A stretch of 64,000 bases of DNA from JAWCNN01 sp038848005 (GTDB taxonomy: Archaea; Thermoproteota; Bathyarchaeia; Bathyarchaeales; Bathycorpusculaceae). The notes under the pieces are model-generated. The model worked only from the letters and a program-made list of their open reading frames with translations, was not told the DNA's origin and did not search any database. The position numbers and the translations under genes were made by a program. Where the stretch lies: assembly GCA_038848005.1 (NCBI GenBank), contig JAWCNZ010000004.1, positions 10,279 through 74,278 of the forward strand. Direction: 5' to 3'. Below, in pieces: positions 44,505 through 53,447 of the stretch; positions within the stretch are counted from its first letter, which is position 1, and the number at the start of each line of letters is the position of its first letter.

Positions 44505-45722
44505 ATGACCTTGAAATGTATAAACTGCGGAGAAGAATATCCACAAACAAAAATAATTTATAGATGCATGAAATGCGGCGATTTGCTGGAAGTTAAATTC
44601 AACCAAAAAGAGCTAAAAGAGAAATTGAAAGGAGAAAAGTGGAAGCAAAGACCCCTATCAGTTTGGAAATACAAGGAGTTTCTGCCAATCACTGATGAAA
44701 CAAAAATTGTAACTTTGCAGGAAGGCGGCACACCACTTTACAAATGCGAAAGGCTGGCGGAAAAACTTGGAATAAAAAATTTATATGTGAAAAACGAGGG
44801 GGCAAACCCAACAGGCTCTTTCAAGGATAGGGGAATGACCGTAGGCGTTTCCAAAGCTTTAGAGTTAAAGGCAAAAACTGTTGTTTGTGCTTCAACAGGC
44901 AACACGTCGGCTTCTTTGGCGGCTTACGCAGCAAAAGCCAACCTAAACTGTATAGTGCTTATTCCAGCTGGAAAAATAGCCCTTGGAAAACTTGCACAGT
45001 CAATGATGTACGGAGCAAAAGTTGTAGCCGTCAAAGACAATTTTGACGCTGCCCTCAAAATGGTTGTGGAAGCAAGCGAAACCTTCGGGTTGTATCTGCT
45101 TAACTCCATAAACCCTTTCAGAATAGAGGGACAAAAAACAGCGGCGTTCGAAATCTGCGAGCAACTTGGATGGCAAACTCCAAATTGGCTTGTAATACCA
45201 GTTGGAAACGCTGGAAACATAACCGCCTACTGGAAAGGCTTCACAGAATTCAACGCCTTGGAAATCGTGGATTCACTACCAAAAATGGCTGGTATACAAG
45301 CAACCGAAGCCAGCCCAATCGCAAAAGCCTTCGCAACCAAAAAAGAGATGATAGAGCCTGTTAAAAATCCAGAAACAATCGCCACAGCCATACGCATAGG
45401 CAACCCAGTCAACTGGAAAAGGGCGTTAAAAGCCATACGCGAATCAAAGGGAACAGCCCAAACAGTAACAGACAAAGAAATAATAGATGCACAGAAGCTT
45501 CTGGCAAGAACAGAGGGAATATTTGTTGAACCAGCAAGCGCAGCAAGCATAGCAGGACTTAAAAAGCTGGTGGAAAACTGCGAAATCGACAAAGACGAAA
45601 CGATTGTTTGTGTAGCCACTGGACATGGACTAAAAGACCCAGAAACCACAATAAAAGCATGCGAAAAAATAATAGAAATCGAACCCACGCTGGAAGCCTT
45701 AAAAAAAGCATTAAAACTTTAG
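44505..45722 (+). CDS. thrC: Threonine synthase
   Basis: PLP enzyme converting phosphohomoserine to threonine. An N-terminal zinc-ribbon-like pair (CINCGEEYP and CMKCGDLLEV, residues 4-29) precedes the fold-type II domain. NPTGSFKDRGMTVGVSKALE near 102-121 has the Schiff-base Lys, with ASTGNTSASLAAYAAKA near 128-144 and a glycine-rich VIPVGNAGNITAYW near 230. 405 aa. Stop at 45722. Confidence 0.95.
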   Translation: MTLKCINCGEEYPQTKIIYRCMKCGDLLEVKFNQKELKEKLKGEKWKQRPLSVWKYKEFLPITDETKIVTLQEGGTPLYKCERLAEKLGIKNLYVKNEGANPTGSFKDRGMTVGVSKALELKAKTVVCASTGNTSASLAAYAAKANLNCIVLIPAGKIALGKLAQSMMYGAKVVAVKDNFDAALKMVVEASETFGLYLLNSINPFRIEGQKTAAFEICEQLGWQTPNWLVIPVGNAGNITAYWKGFTEFNALEIVDSLPKMAGIQATEASPIAKAFATKKEMIEPVKNPETIATAIRIGNPVNWKRALKAIRESKGTAQTVTDKEIIDAQKLLARTEGIFVEPASAASIAGLKKLVENCEIDKDETIVCVATGHGLKDPETTIKACEKIIEIEPTLEALKKALKL

Positions 45723-45753
45723 CCAATCCTAACCTATGGAAGAAATAACACAT

Positions 45754-46017
45754 TCACCTTTTTTCTTTACTGAGAGCCTTATGTTGGTACTCAAGGTTTT
45801 TGAGGTATCCAAAAATTTCATCCTCCAAACCAACAGCAACCTCAACCAACAAAGCAGGTTTATATTCTTCAAGTGTTTTGTGAGCGCCTTTTAGAACTTG
45901 ATATTCACTTCCATTTACGTCAATTTTTATCATATTCACTTTTACGACCTTCAAATGTTCTATTATGCTATCTAACGTGTCAACCTCAACTTTTATCTCA
46001 GTTGATTCTTTGACAAG
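45754..46017 (-). pseudogene. FkbM-type methyltransferase remnant (C-terminal part)
   Basis: An open minus-strand frame of about 88 codons reading TLDSII, then IKIDVNGSEYQVLKGAHKTL and YKPALLVEVA. This is the C-terminal signature of FkbM methyltransferases (normally IKIDVEGAE..VL.GA). An in-frame TAA at 46018-46020 cuts it off, and no N-terminal methyltransferase motifs follow upstream before tyrA. The frame has no ribosome site. It is best read as a decayed fragment left between thrC and tyrA, perhaps from a past insertion. Confidence 0.65.
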
Positions 46018-46087
46018 TTAAGCTTAAACCAAAAGCCCTAACAATTACAACTTCCGTTCCCATTCGCACTCAGCCACAATCGAACAA

Positions 46088-46957
46088 TTATTCACGGCTC
46101 TGCAGAGCCTCCAAGGCTACATACATTTTTTCGTACATAGCCTCAAAATTCAGACTTTTAGATATGCATTTGGTTATTTCGCTGTAAAGCTTCCTAAAAT
46201 CTTTCATGTTTCCACTTTTTATTAAATCTCTCAGTTTTTCAGCTTCTGAAACAAACTTATCTAAATATTCAGCGGCATACTTGTTTGTGGTATGTAGGGA
46301 AACGTGAAGTTCTGGATCTTGTGCCATTATGCCTCCAACCAGCGTTAGCTGTAATGTGGATGTTGTTCCGCATAGTTTTTCCAGAACTTTAAAATCCTCG
46401 TCCTTCAAAGTTGAAGCAAGAGCCACATTTACAAAGTAGGGCAGAGAAAGCATAGCAGCCATAACCCTGTCATGCTGTTCAGCGTCAACCACAACAAATT
46501 CGGCATCAGGAAAAATCTTTCTGGCGGTTTCCAACTCTTTTTCGGCATTAACTATGGATATCAAAGCAATTTTCTTCCGTTTCAATTTTTGCATGGGACC
46601 GAAAAGCGGATGCAAAGACAAAGGTTGAACATCGAATTTGGAAAGGCTTCGTAAAGCGCCAACTATTCCTTCTTTTACAGAGGCAATTTCAACCACAACA
46701 GAGCCCTTCTTCAGTTTTGGACAAACCTCACGCAAGATCTCAACTGTTTTATCTATTGGAACGGAAACAACCGTTAATTCAGCGTTTTCCACAGCGTCCA
46801 AATTATCCCTCGCAATTTTAACCTTGTAAGTTTTTGATAGCTCTTTTAATCCTTCTTCTTTAATATCAAAAACTGTTAACGCAAAGCCTTGATTGATGAA
46901 GTACTGAACTAGCCATCTGCCCATTCGCCCAGCCGCTCCTAAAATGGCAACCTTCAT
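46088..46957 (-). CDS. tyrA: Prephenate (or arogenate) dehydrogenase
   Basis: NAD(P)-dependent oxidative decarboxylation of prephenate or arogenate for tyrosine. Rossmann loop MKVAILGAAGRMGRWLVQYF at residues 1-20. Substrate region LSLHPLFGPMQKLKRKK near 115-131 has the SxHPLFGP motif, and the catalytic helix includes EQHDRVMAAMLSLPYFVN near 170-187. 289 aa, without ACT domain. The ATG at 46957 overlaps the stop of the mutase-aminotransferase gene (ATGA), so products are made together. Confidence 0.93.
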   Translation of the reverse strand: MKVAILGAAGRMGRWLVQYFINQGFALTVFDIKEEGLKELSKTYKVKIARDNLDAVENAELTVVSVPIDKTVEILREVCPKLKKGSVVVEIASVKEGIVGALRSLSKFDVQPLSLHPLFGPMQKLKRKKIALISIVNAEKELETARKIFPDAEFVVVDAEQHDRVMAAMLSLPYFVNVALASTLKDEDFKVLEKLCGTTSTLQLTLVGGIMAQDPELHVSLHTTNKYAAEYLDKFVSEAEKLRDLIKSGNMKDFRKLYSEITKCISKSLNFEAMYEKMYVALEALQSRE

Positions 46958-48351
46958 TTTAACAGCTCTCCAATTCTTTTCGTTGCCTCCAAAAGCTTTT
47001 CTTCAGGTTGACATGCAGATATCCTAAAGAAATTTCTGTAGCCTTCTCCAAAGGCTGTTCCAGGCGTGACGCAGACACCCTTTTCCGTTAGGAGCTTCTC
47101 TACAAACGTTTGCGCATCAAGGCTTTCGCTGTGCAGTTTTGGGAAAACATAAAATCCACCGTCTGGCTTATAATAGGACAAAGGCAACTTATCCAGGGCG
47201 TCACAAAGAACCGCCAACCTCCTCTTAATTTTTTTCATGTATTTTCTCACCTCTTCCACGCTGTCAAGGGCGGCTATTGCCGCATGTTGGACAAATTCCG
47301 GAACGCTTGTGAGGCTTAAGTTTTGAAGCTTAACCATTCCTTTTATGGTTTCAGTGTCTGATATTGCATAGCCAATTCTGAAGCCGGTCATTCCAAACGT
47401 CTTAGAAAACGAGTCGGCATAGATGTATTTGCAATCTGAAAATTCAAGTATGCTTTTGAAAGGCTCAAACGCAAAATTATGGTAAACTTCATCGCTTAAA
47501 ATGAAAAGGTTGTTTTCTTTGGCTATTTCAACAATCTGCTCTAAAACGTCGCCGCTAATTATTTTTCCAGTTGGATTGTTTGGACTGTTTAAAATTATCA
47601 TTTTTGTGGATTTGTTTATGTTTTGAAGTAAAGCATTAATGTTTGGTTCCCAATCATTTTCAAGTTTCCCAGAAATCCTCACGGGTTTTGCCTGAACACT
47701 TTTTATGCAGTCTTTGTAGGCTGGCCATGCTGGCTCAAATATTATTGCTTCTTCACCTGGAGATAAAATAGATGTGATAGCAAGGAAAACTGCATGTCGA
47801 CCGCCAACTGTAACAATAACTTGTTCAGGCGAAACATCTGTTTGAAACTTTTCGCTAATTGTTGATGCTATTTTTTCTCTAAGTTGCGGAATCCCTGGGG
47901 TTTCAGTGTAACGTGTATAGCCTCTTTTAATGGCGTTTTTCACGGCTTCTTTTACGCTTTCAGGTGGTCCAAAATCCGGTTCGCCCACTTCCAAGTGAAT
48001 TAGGGCTTTTCCTTTTCTTTCCATTTCCTTGGTTTTGGCAAACACCTCGTACGGAGCGGAAAAACGCATTTTCTCCTTTGTCTTTTCGGTTAGGCTTTCC
48101 TGAATTCTTTTTGATTCTTCAACAAGCATATTCAGCAGTCTCAAACCAAAATTTAAGTCAATGTTGTAGGATTTACATTTTTCAGAAATAGTCTCTTTAA
48201 GCTTTCTCTCGGCATCAACATCCTCTACTGGTAATCCCATTTTCATTTTTGCTTTGGCTATTTCCCTAGATAAAACAAAACGTTTTCCAACAAGACTAAA
48301 AATTTCAGCCGTGACATTCTCAATTTCTCTGCGCAAGTTATTTATGTCCAT
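46954..48351 (-). CDS. Chorismate mutase - class I aminotransferase fusion
   Basis: 465 aa with two domains. Residues about 1-95 are an AroQ-type helical chorismate mutase (NNLRREIENVTAEIFSLVGK, FVLSREIAKAKMKMGLPV, ERKLKETISEKCKSYNID). Residues about 105-465 are a PLP aminotransferase with LEVGEPDFGPPESV, LNSPNNPTGKII, LSDEVYHNFAF and DSFSKTFGMTGFRIGYAIS carrying the PLP Lys. It should make prephenate and then transaminate either prephenate to arogenate or the downstream aromatic oxo-acids. It is in one operon with tyrA. Which acid the aminotransferase accepts is not decidable from sequence alone. Confidence 0.88.
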   Translation of the reverse strand: MDINNLRREIENVTAEIFSLVGKRFVLSREIAKAKMKMGLPVEDVDAERKLKETISEKCKSYNIDLNFGLRLLNMLVEESKRIQESLTEKTKEKMRFSAPYEVFAKTKEMERKGKALIHLEVGEPDFGPPESVKEAVKNAIKRGYTRYTETPGIPQLREKIASTISEKFQTDVSPEQVIVTVGGRHAVFLAITSILSPGEEAIIFEPAWPAYKDCIKSVQAKPVRISGKLENDWEPNINALLQNINKSTKMIILNSPNNPTGKIISGDVLEQIVEIAKENNLFILSDEVYHNFAFEPFKSILEFSDCKYIYADSFSKTFGMTGFRIGYAISDTETIKGMVKLQNLSLTSVPEFVQHAAIAALDSVEEVRKYMKKIKRRLAVLCDALDKLPLSYYKPDGGFYVFPKLHSESLDAQTFVEKLLTEKGVCVTPGTAFGEGYRNFFRISACQPEEKLLEATKRIGELLK

Positions 48352-48584
48352 CTCAATCTTAAACTTCTAACTTCCAACATTCTATTATGTTTTTCCAAAA
48401 CAACAATAACCAAAAAGTATATTAATCATAAAAATGTTAATTTTGGATTGGTTATTTCAATGGATAAGCCAATGGCCACTACAATGCGGTTCACTTATTA
48501 CTTTAGTGGCTATTGGTTTACATATTAAAGAAGCCGCGACCGATTTCGGTTTTGGCGTGCGGTTGCGGCGTTTGGGGGGTTTGT
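48352..48584 (+). promoter_or_regulatory. Aspartokinase-2 leader: operator-like dyad and 17-bp hairpin
   Basis: AATAACCAA (48405-48413) and TTGGTTATT (48448-48456) are perfect inverted copies flanking the TATA element GTATATTAAT. The left arm includes the BRE-like ACCAAAAA. In the transcript, 48465-48481 pairs with 48504-48520 over 17 bp with two G-U pairs, leaving a 22-nt loop. The gene starts 64 nt after the stem. The divergent mutase-aminotransferase gene shares this region. Confidence 0.6.
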
Positions 48585-49886
48585 GTGAACAAAAATGGAA
48601 ATATTGGTTTGGGTTCTTGCGTTGTTGCCAAGTTCGGTGGAAGTAGCCTAGCCGATGGAAACAAAATATCTAGAGCTGTTAAAGCCGTTACGAAAAAGTT
48701 GCAAAAGGGAACAAGCGTGGTTGTTGTCGTGTCAGCCATGGGAAAAACCACGGATTTCCTACTTGACGTTGCCAAACAAGCCACAAACTGCAATGCCAAA
48801 CTAAACAGCGACATCGACGATGTTTTGGCAATGGGAGAAAGAACAAGCGCAAGAATATTTTCAGCGACGCTTAAAGCGAACGGCGTAAAATGCCGCTATT
48901 TCGACCCAGCAGACCCGGACTGGCCAATAATCACAAGCGACGAGCCTGCAAACGCTGATCCCATCCTTCCAGAATGTGAAAAACGCGTTATAAAGCATGT
49001 TACACCTTTACTGGAGCGGGGAACAGTCGTTGTTATTCCAGGTTTCATCGGCAAAACCGTGGATGGCAAAATCACCACTATGGGAAGAGGTGGAAGCGAC
49101 ATAACAGCGTTAATTGTTGCCCGTGCGCTTGGGGCGAAACAAGTCATTTTAGCCACTGACGTGGACGGCATAATGACGGCAGATCCAAAACTCGTTAAGT
49201 CTGCAAAGCGAATAAGCGAAATAGATGTGAACTCGCTTATTGGGTTGGCAAGCGCGGGTCAAAAGTTCCTACAAAGAAAAGCGTTAAGATATAAGGATTC
49301 AAACATAAACGTTAAAGTGATTAACAGTGCGTACTGCGATTTAGATGTTGAAGGCACAATCATAAAGGGTTCATTGAAAAGTGAAATTGTTGATTTGGAG
49401 TATCCAGAACCAATCGCTTCAATAACCATTGTTGGAAAAGCCCTGTCACAGTCACCTCAAGTCTTACATCAAATAGTCAAAAAAGTGAAGGAAGCGGATG
49501 TTCCGCTTCTTGGAATGTCAGCTAACTACGACTCCTTAATCCTCTACCTATCAGAGAAAATGCTTAACAAAATACTTGAGCAAATCCATTCTGTCGTGAT
49601 GGAAAATCCAGAAGCCTTAGCAATGGCTGCAAGAACTAACTTGGCTCTCCTAAAAGTCAAAACAATGGAGCTTGAAGAAACCCCTGGAATAGTGAGCAGA
49701 ATCGCTCAAGCGCTCCACCTCAAAAACATTAATATTTACGGAATTTTCACAATAACATCTGGAATCCAAGTTTTCGTGGACATGAACTATGTTAAAGAAG
49801 CCTTAACCGTTGTTAAAAACGCTCTAAAAGACTTGCAAGATGAATCGTTAGAGGCTAAACTTGTAATGAAGAGACAAAATGATTAA
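48585..49886 (+). CDS. Aspartate kinase, aromatic-cluster copy
   Basis: Second aspartokinase. Catalytic domain VVAKFGGSSLADGNKISRAV, LAMGERTSARIFSATLKANG, TTMGRGGSDITALIVARAL and ATDVDGIMTADPKLVKSA, then two ACT domains (ITIVGKALSQSPQVLHQIVK; LEETPGIVSRIAQALHLKNI). About 433 aa. GTG 48585 follows a G-run; the frame is open further upstream to TTG 48513, but that would cover the hairpin. Its position at the head of the aroB' cluster fits supply of aspartate semialdehyde for dehydroquinate in the archaeal shikimate route. Confidence 0.93.
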   Translation: MNKNGNIGLGSCVVAKFGGSSLADGNKISRAVKAVTKKLQKGTSVVVVVSAMGKTTDFLLDVAKQATNCNAKLNSDIDDVLAMGERTSARIFSATLKANGVKCRYFDPADPDWPIITSDEPANADPILPECEKRVIKHVTPLLERGTVVVIPGFIGKTVDGKITTMGRGGSDITALIVARALGAKQVILATDVDGIMTADPKLVKSAKRISEIDVNSLIGLASAGQKFLQRKALRYKDSNINVKVINSAYCDLDVEGTIIKGSLKSEIVDLEYPEPIASITIVGKALSQSPQVLHQIVKKVKEADVPLLGMSANYDSLILYLSEKMLNKILEQIHSVVMENPEALAMAARTNLALLKVKTMELEETPGIVSRIAQALHLKNINIYGIFTITSGIQVFVDMNYVKEALTVVKNALKDLQDESLEAKLVMKRQND

Positions 49887-49928
49887 TGAGGAGGAAAATA
49901 ATAATTGATGTTAAGGATGGTTGTGTGA

Positions 49929-51023
49929 ATGGCGAGGGAGTTCTGGATAAAAGTAGATGCTAATCTTCCAAGGGAAATGAAAGAAAAGCTAATAAAGGAA
50001 ACATGTGAGTTTTGCACGGCTTACATTGTTGACCCAGCAGACGAGGCTTTAGCGAGAAAATCCGGCGCAAAAACGCTGGTTTCCACAAAGAACGGTGACA
50101 TACTACTGCTGGAATCAACCAAAAAAGCTTCCAGCGTCAAAACAGACAGAAAAAAGTGCATTCAAACAGTTATAAGTTCTGGAAGAGACGAAAATAAAAT
50201 TGTTATGGCGGCTGAAGCTGGAATAGACTACATAATAGCCAAATGTGAAAATTGGAAAATAATTCCGTTGGAAAATTTGATAGCCAGCATAAGGGGCAAA
50301 AGCAAGCTTTTAACTTCTGCGGCGAACGCTGAAGAAGCTAAGCTTGCGTTTGAAATATTGGAGTTAGGTGTGGACGGCATTATAGTAGAGCTTTCGGATG
50401 TTAAGGAAATAAAGCGAATATACGAAGCCGCTAAACAAGTGAAGTCAAAAGTTGCCGAAGCGGAGGAAGAAATGGAAAAACTGCCCTTGTTTGAAGCGAA
50501 AATAACGCAGATTGCGCCGTTGCGTTCCGGAGCGAGAACGTGCATAGACACATGCGACCTAATGACCGAAGGGGAAGGAATGCTCATCGGCTGTCAATCT
50601 TCTGGGCTGTTTCTGATACAGGCTGAAACCGCGGAAAACCCGTTTGTGGCGCCTAGACCCTTCCGAGTAAATGCTGGCTCAATAGCGCAGTACACCCTTG
50701 CAAGTGGAGGAACCACAAAGTACTTGTCAGAACTGAAAATAGGCGATGAAGTGTTGATTGTTGATAGAGAAGGGCGAAGCAGAGTTACAAACATTTGCAG
50801 AACAAAAATTGAGTGGCGACCGCTGTTGTTAATCGAAGCGGAACATGAAAACAGAACTTTTAAGGTTATACTGCAAAATGCAGAAACAATAAGGGTTGTA
50901 ACGAAAGACGGTTCAAAATCTGTTAAGGAGTTGGCGAAAGGCGACGCTGTATTAGTGCATATCCAAGAGGGCGGGAGACATTTCGGCAAACTCGTCAAAG
51001 AAGAAAGAGTGATAGAAAAGTGA
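49929..51023 (+). CDS. 3-dehydroquinate synthase II (archaeal AroB')
   Basis: NAD-dependent enzyme that deaminates and cyclises 2-amino-3,7-dideoxy-heptulosonate to 3-dehydroquinate. It begins REFWIKVDANLPREMKEKLI and carries RSGARTCIDTCDLMTEGEG, MLIGCQSSGLFLIQAETAEN and RPFRVNAGSIAQYTL, then GTTKYLSELKIGDEVLIVD. All are typical of the family. 364 aa. The partner aldolase (AroA') is not in this window. It is 42 nt after the aspartokinase and overlaps aroD by 4 nt. Confidence 0.96.
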   Translation: MAREFWIKVDANLPREMKEKLIKETCEFCTAYIVDPADEALARKSGAKTLVSTKNGDILLLESTKKASSVKTDRKKCIQTVISSGRDENKIVMAAEAGIDYIIAKCENWKIIPLENLIASIRGKSKLLTSAANAEEAKLAFEILELGVDGIIVELSDVKEIKRIYEAAKQVKSKVAEAEEEMEKLPLFEAKITQIAPLRSGARTCIDTCDLMTEGEGMLIGCQSSGLFLIQAETAENPFVAPRPFRVNAGSIAQYTLASGGTTKYLSELKIGDEVLIVDREGRSRVTNICRTKIEWRPLLLIEAEHENRTFKVILQNAETIRVVTKDGSKSVKELAKGDAVLVHIQEGGRHFGKLVKEERVIEK

Positions 51024-51709
51024 AAATTAGAGTATGCACTCCAATAACAGCAAATAAAACCATGGAAATTCCCGCGTTTATAAAAAGGGCGGAGCAAATG
51101 GGCGCAGACCTCGCAGAAATTAGGCTAGATTACCTAGAAAGCTTTGATGGAATAGAAAAGGCTGTGGAAAAAGCGAAAATTCCGCTTATAGCCACAAACC
51201 GCCAGTACGAACAAGGTGGAAAACGCAGACAAGACGAAAATGAAAGGGTGAAAATGCTGTTGAAAGCGGCTGGCATGGGCTTTTCTTTCGTCGACCTCGA
51301 AATCACAACATCAAACATAGAAACAATAATGAAGGATTTGAGGAAAACCAATGCGAAAATAATACTTTCATTCCACAACTTTAACGAAACCCCCAGCCTA
51401 GAGGAAATGCGGAAAATAGTTGCTTTTCAAATTGAAATTGGCGCGGACATCTGCAAGCTGGTTACGATGGCTAAAAGCTTAAACGACAACCTCACGTTTC
51501 TTTCTTTGGCGGCGGAAATAAGCAAAAAAACGCCTATAATATGTTTTGCCATGGGCAAACTCGGAGTTCCATCAAGGATTCTCTCTCCAATGTTTGGTAG
51601 TTACCTCACCTATGCCTCGCTTGAAAGCGGAATGGAAACAGCCCCTGGACAAATAAGCATAGGACAGCTAAAAGAAATTTACAGGCTTTTAGGTGTTGAA
51701 GAACTTTGA
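51020..51709 (+). CDS. aroD: 3-dehydroquinate dehydratase, type I
   Basis: Schiff-base dehydratase forming 3-dehydroshikimate. ADLAEIRLDYLESFDGIE near 30-47 contains the E-x-R-x-D motif. The His in LSFHNFNETP near 115-124 and the lysine in ADICKLVTMAKSLND near 141-155 are the catalytic pair. IICFAMGKLGVPSRILSPMF near 172-191 and the ending APGQISIG are also typical. 229 aa, GTG start. Overlaps aroE by 4 nt. Confidence 0.95.
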   Translation: MKIRVCTPITANKTMEIPAFIKRAEQMGADLAEIRLDYLESFDGIEKAVEKAKIPLIATNRQYEQGGKRRQDENERVKMLLKAAGMGFSFVDLEITTSNIETIMKDLRKTNAKIILSFHNFNETPSLEEMRKIVAFQIEIGADICKLVTMAKSLNDNLTFLSLAAEISKKTPIICFAMGKLGVPSRILSPMFGSYLTYASLESGMETAPGQISIGQLKEIYRLLGVEEL

Positions 51710-52617
51710 AGATTTCGGGAGACACCAAAATTTGCGCTTTAATCGGCGACCCGGTTGAACATTCTCTAAGCCCGCACATCCAAAACGCTGCGTTTAGGCA
51801 TTTAAACCTCAATTTCGTGTATGTTGCCTTTAGAGTTACAAAAGAAAACGTTGAAAGGGCTTTGCAGGGAGCACGGGCGTTGGGAATTAAAGGGTTAAAC
51901 GTGACCATGCCGTTAAAAACCGCTGTGGTTGCCCACCTCGACGAACTTGCGCCAGACGCTGAAAAAATGGGTGCGGTCAACACTATACTCAACGATGATG
52001 GGCGGTTGATAGGCTATAACACCGACGGGTTAGGCGCTATTGAAGCCTTAAAAGCCCACGGGCAAAATCCAGCAGGAAAAAACATTATCGTTTTGGGGGC
52101 TGGAGGAGCAGCAAGAGCCGTGGCTTTCTCGCTTTGTGAAGAAGCAAACACCATCTCGATCCTCAATAGAACCGTGGAAAAAGCCAAAAACCTCGCAGAG
52201 GAACTTAGCAAAATCTTTGGAAAAACTGTAAGATATGGAAGGCTTGATTACGAAACCTTAGCTGAAGAAGTGGAAAATGCGGATATACTCATAAACGCCA
52301 CTTCGCTCGGCATGGCTCCAAACGAAAATGAAACTCCAGTTAACGTGAAGCTTTTACATCGAAACTTGACAGTTTTCGATTTAGTATATAATCCGCTTGA
52401 AACCCGACTTTTGAGGGAAGCAAAAGCCGTTGGAGCGAAAACCGTGGATGGACTTTCCATGCTTGTTTATCAAGGAGCTCTATCCTTTGAAATTTGGACT
52501 GGAAAGAAAGCGCCAGTCAACGTGATGATGAAGGTATGCCGAGAAAGCCTAGAAAATTTGAGGGTGCATAAAAATGATTGGAAAAGCCGTTGTCCACGGA
52601 GCAGTAACCATAGTTAA
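51706..52617 (+). CDS. aroE: Shikimate dehydrogenase
   Basis: NADP-dependent reduction of dehydroshikimate. GDPVEHSLSPHIQNAAFRHL near 14-33, GLNVTMPLKTAVVAHLDEL near 63-81 with the catalytic Lys, YNTDGLGAIEALK near 103-115, VLGAGGAARAVAFSL near 125-139 and the NADP-contacting LNRTVEKAKNLAEEL. TTG start at 51706 overlapping the aroD stop. 303 aa, with a C-terminal ~20-residue tail that overlaps the shikimate kinase gene by 44 nt and is probably not conserved. Confidence 0.95.
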   Translation: MKISGDTKICALIGDPVEHSLSPHIQNAAFRHLNLNFVYVAFRVTKENVERALQGARALGIKGLNVTMPLKTAVVAHLDELAPDAEKMGAVNTILNDDGRLIGYNTDGLGAIEALKAHGQNPAGKNIIVLGAGGAARAVAFSLCEEANTISILNRTVEKAKNLAEELSKIFGKTVRYGRLDYETLAEEVENADILINATSLGMAPNENETPVNVKLLHRNLTVFDLVYNPLETRLLREAKAVGAKTVDGLSMLVYQGALSFEIWTGKKAPVNVMMKVCRESLENLRVHKNDWKSRCPRSSNHS

Positions 52618-53443
52618 CGCGATTGCGTGTGGTTTAGGCGCTGCTTTAGGCGTGAAGTTATGGACAAAAGCCACGGTAGAGTTAACGGACAAGCCCGGCG
52701 AGTTTAAAGGAAGAATAATTTCAGACCCGAATGAAAATACTGGTTTGATGATAAACACTGTGAAGTGCGTCTTAAAATTTTTTGGTGTGGAAGATAAATA
52801 TGGCGCTTATGTAGAAACGGAATCGAACATTCCAATTGCGAGGGGTTTAAAAAGCAGCAGCGCAGCGGCAAACGCCGTGGCTTTAGCCACCACCGCAGCA
52901 TTAAACAAAAAAGTTGACGATTTAACAGTTGTCAAATTGGGGGTGGAAGCCGCCATAAAATCCAAAGTTACAATAACCGGCGCTTTCGACGATGCATGCG
53001 CATCCTACTTTGGAAACATAGTTGTAACGGACAACAAAACCATGAAAATAATTAAAAGCTTTGAAGTAAACGAGAAGAATTATAAAGTTTTAGTTTATGT
53101 TCCGCCGGAGAAAGGTTACACGGCAAACGTCAAAGCTGAAAAGGTTAGGGTTTTAGCCAAAGAAGTGGAAGCCATTCACAAACTGGCGCTTTCGGGAAAT
53201 TATTGGACCGCAATGACGTTGAATGGATTCGTGTATTCGGTTGTTCTTGGATACAACCCAAAAATAGCTTTGGAAGCCCTTATGAACGGCGCAGTAGCTG
53301 CGGGTTTATCAGGCACGGGACCAGCTGTTGCCGCTGTATCTTCCGCCGAAAACGTTGATAAAATAGTTAAAGCTTGGCAGCAATATGAAGGAAAAGTAAT
53401 CCAAACGGAAATCAACAGCGAAAAAGCGCATGTTTTGAAGTGA
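52574..53443 (+). CDS. aroK: Shikimate kinase, archaeal GHMP type
   Basis: Phosphorylates shikimate, using the GHMP fold in place of the bacterial P-loop kinase. GKAVVHGAVTIVNAIACGLG at the N-terminus, the ATP loop IPIARGLKSSSAAANAVALA near 91-110, TGAFDDACASYFGNIVVT near 137-154 and the C-terminal GAVAAGLSGTGPAVAAVS near 239-256. 289 aa. A plus-strand GGGTGC lies just before ATG 52574. Confidence 0.95.
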   Translation: MIGKAVVHGAVTIVNAIACGLGAALGVKLWTKATVELTDKPGEFKGRIISDPNENTGLMINTVKCVLKFFGVEDKYGAYVETESNIPIARGLKSSSAAANAVALATTAALNKKVDDLTVVKLGVEAAIKSKVTITGAFDDACASYFGNIVVTDNKTMKIIKSFEVNEKNYKVLVYVPPEKGYTANVKAEKVRVLAKEVEAIHKLALSGNYWTAMTLNGFVYSVVLGYNPKIALEALMNGAVAAGLSGTGPAVAAVSSAENVDKIVKAWQQYEGKVIQTEINSEKAHVLK

Positions 53444-53447
53444 GAAA

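Noticed and set aside
48434..48646. A 70-codon plus-strand frame across the second aspartokinase leader
   Set aside because: No family resemblance, no ribosome site, and it runs through the 17-bp hairpin into the kinase gene in another frame.
49906..49950. Small frame with a Trp codon before 3-dehydroquinate synthase II, after a GAGGAGG site
   Set aside because: It does not share the M-R-D-C-V start, and the downstream gene has a normal ATG; the strong ribosome site may simply serve the enzyme or be chance.
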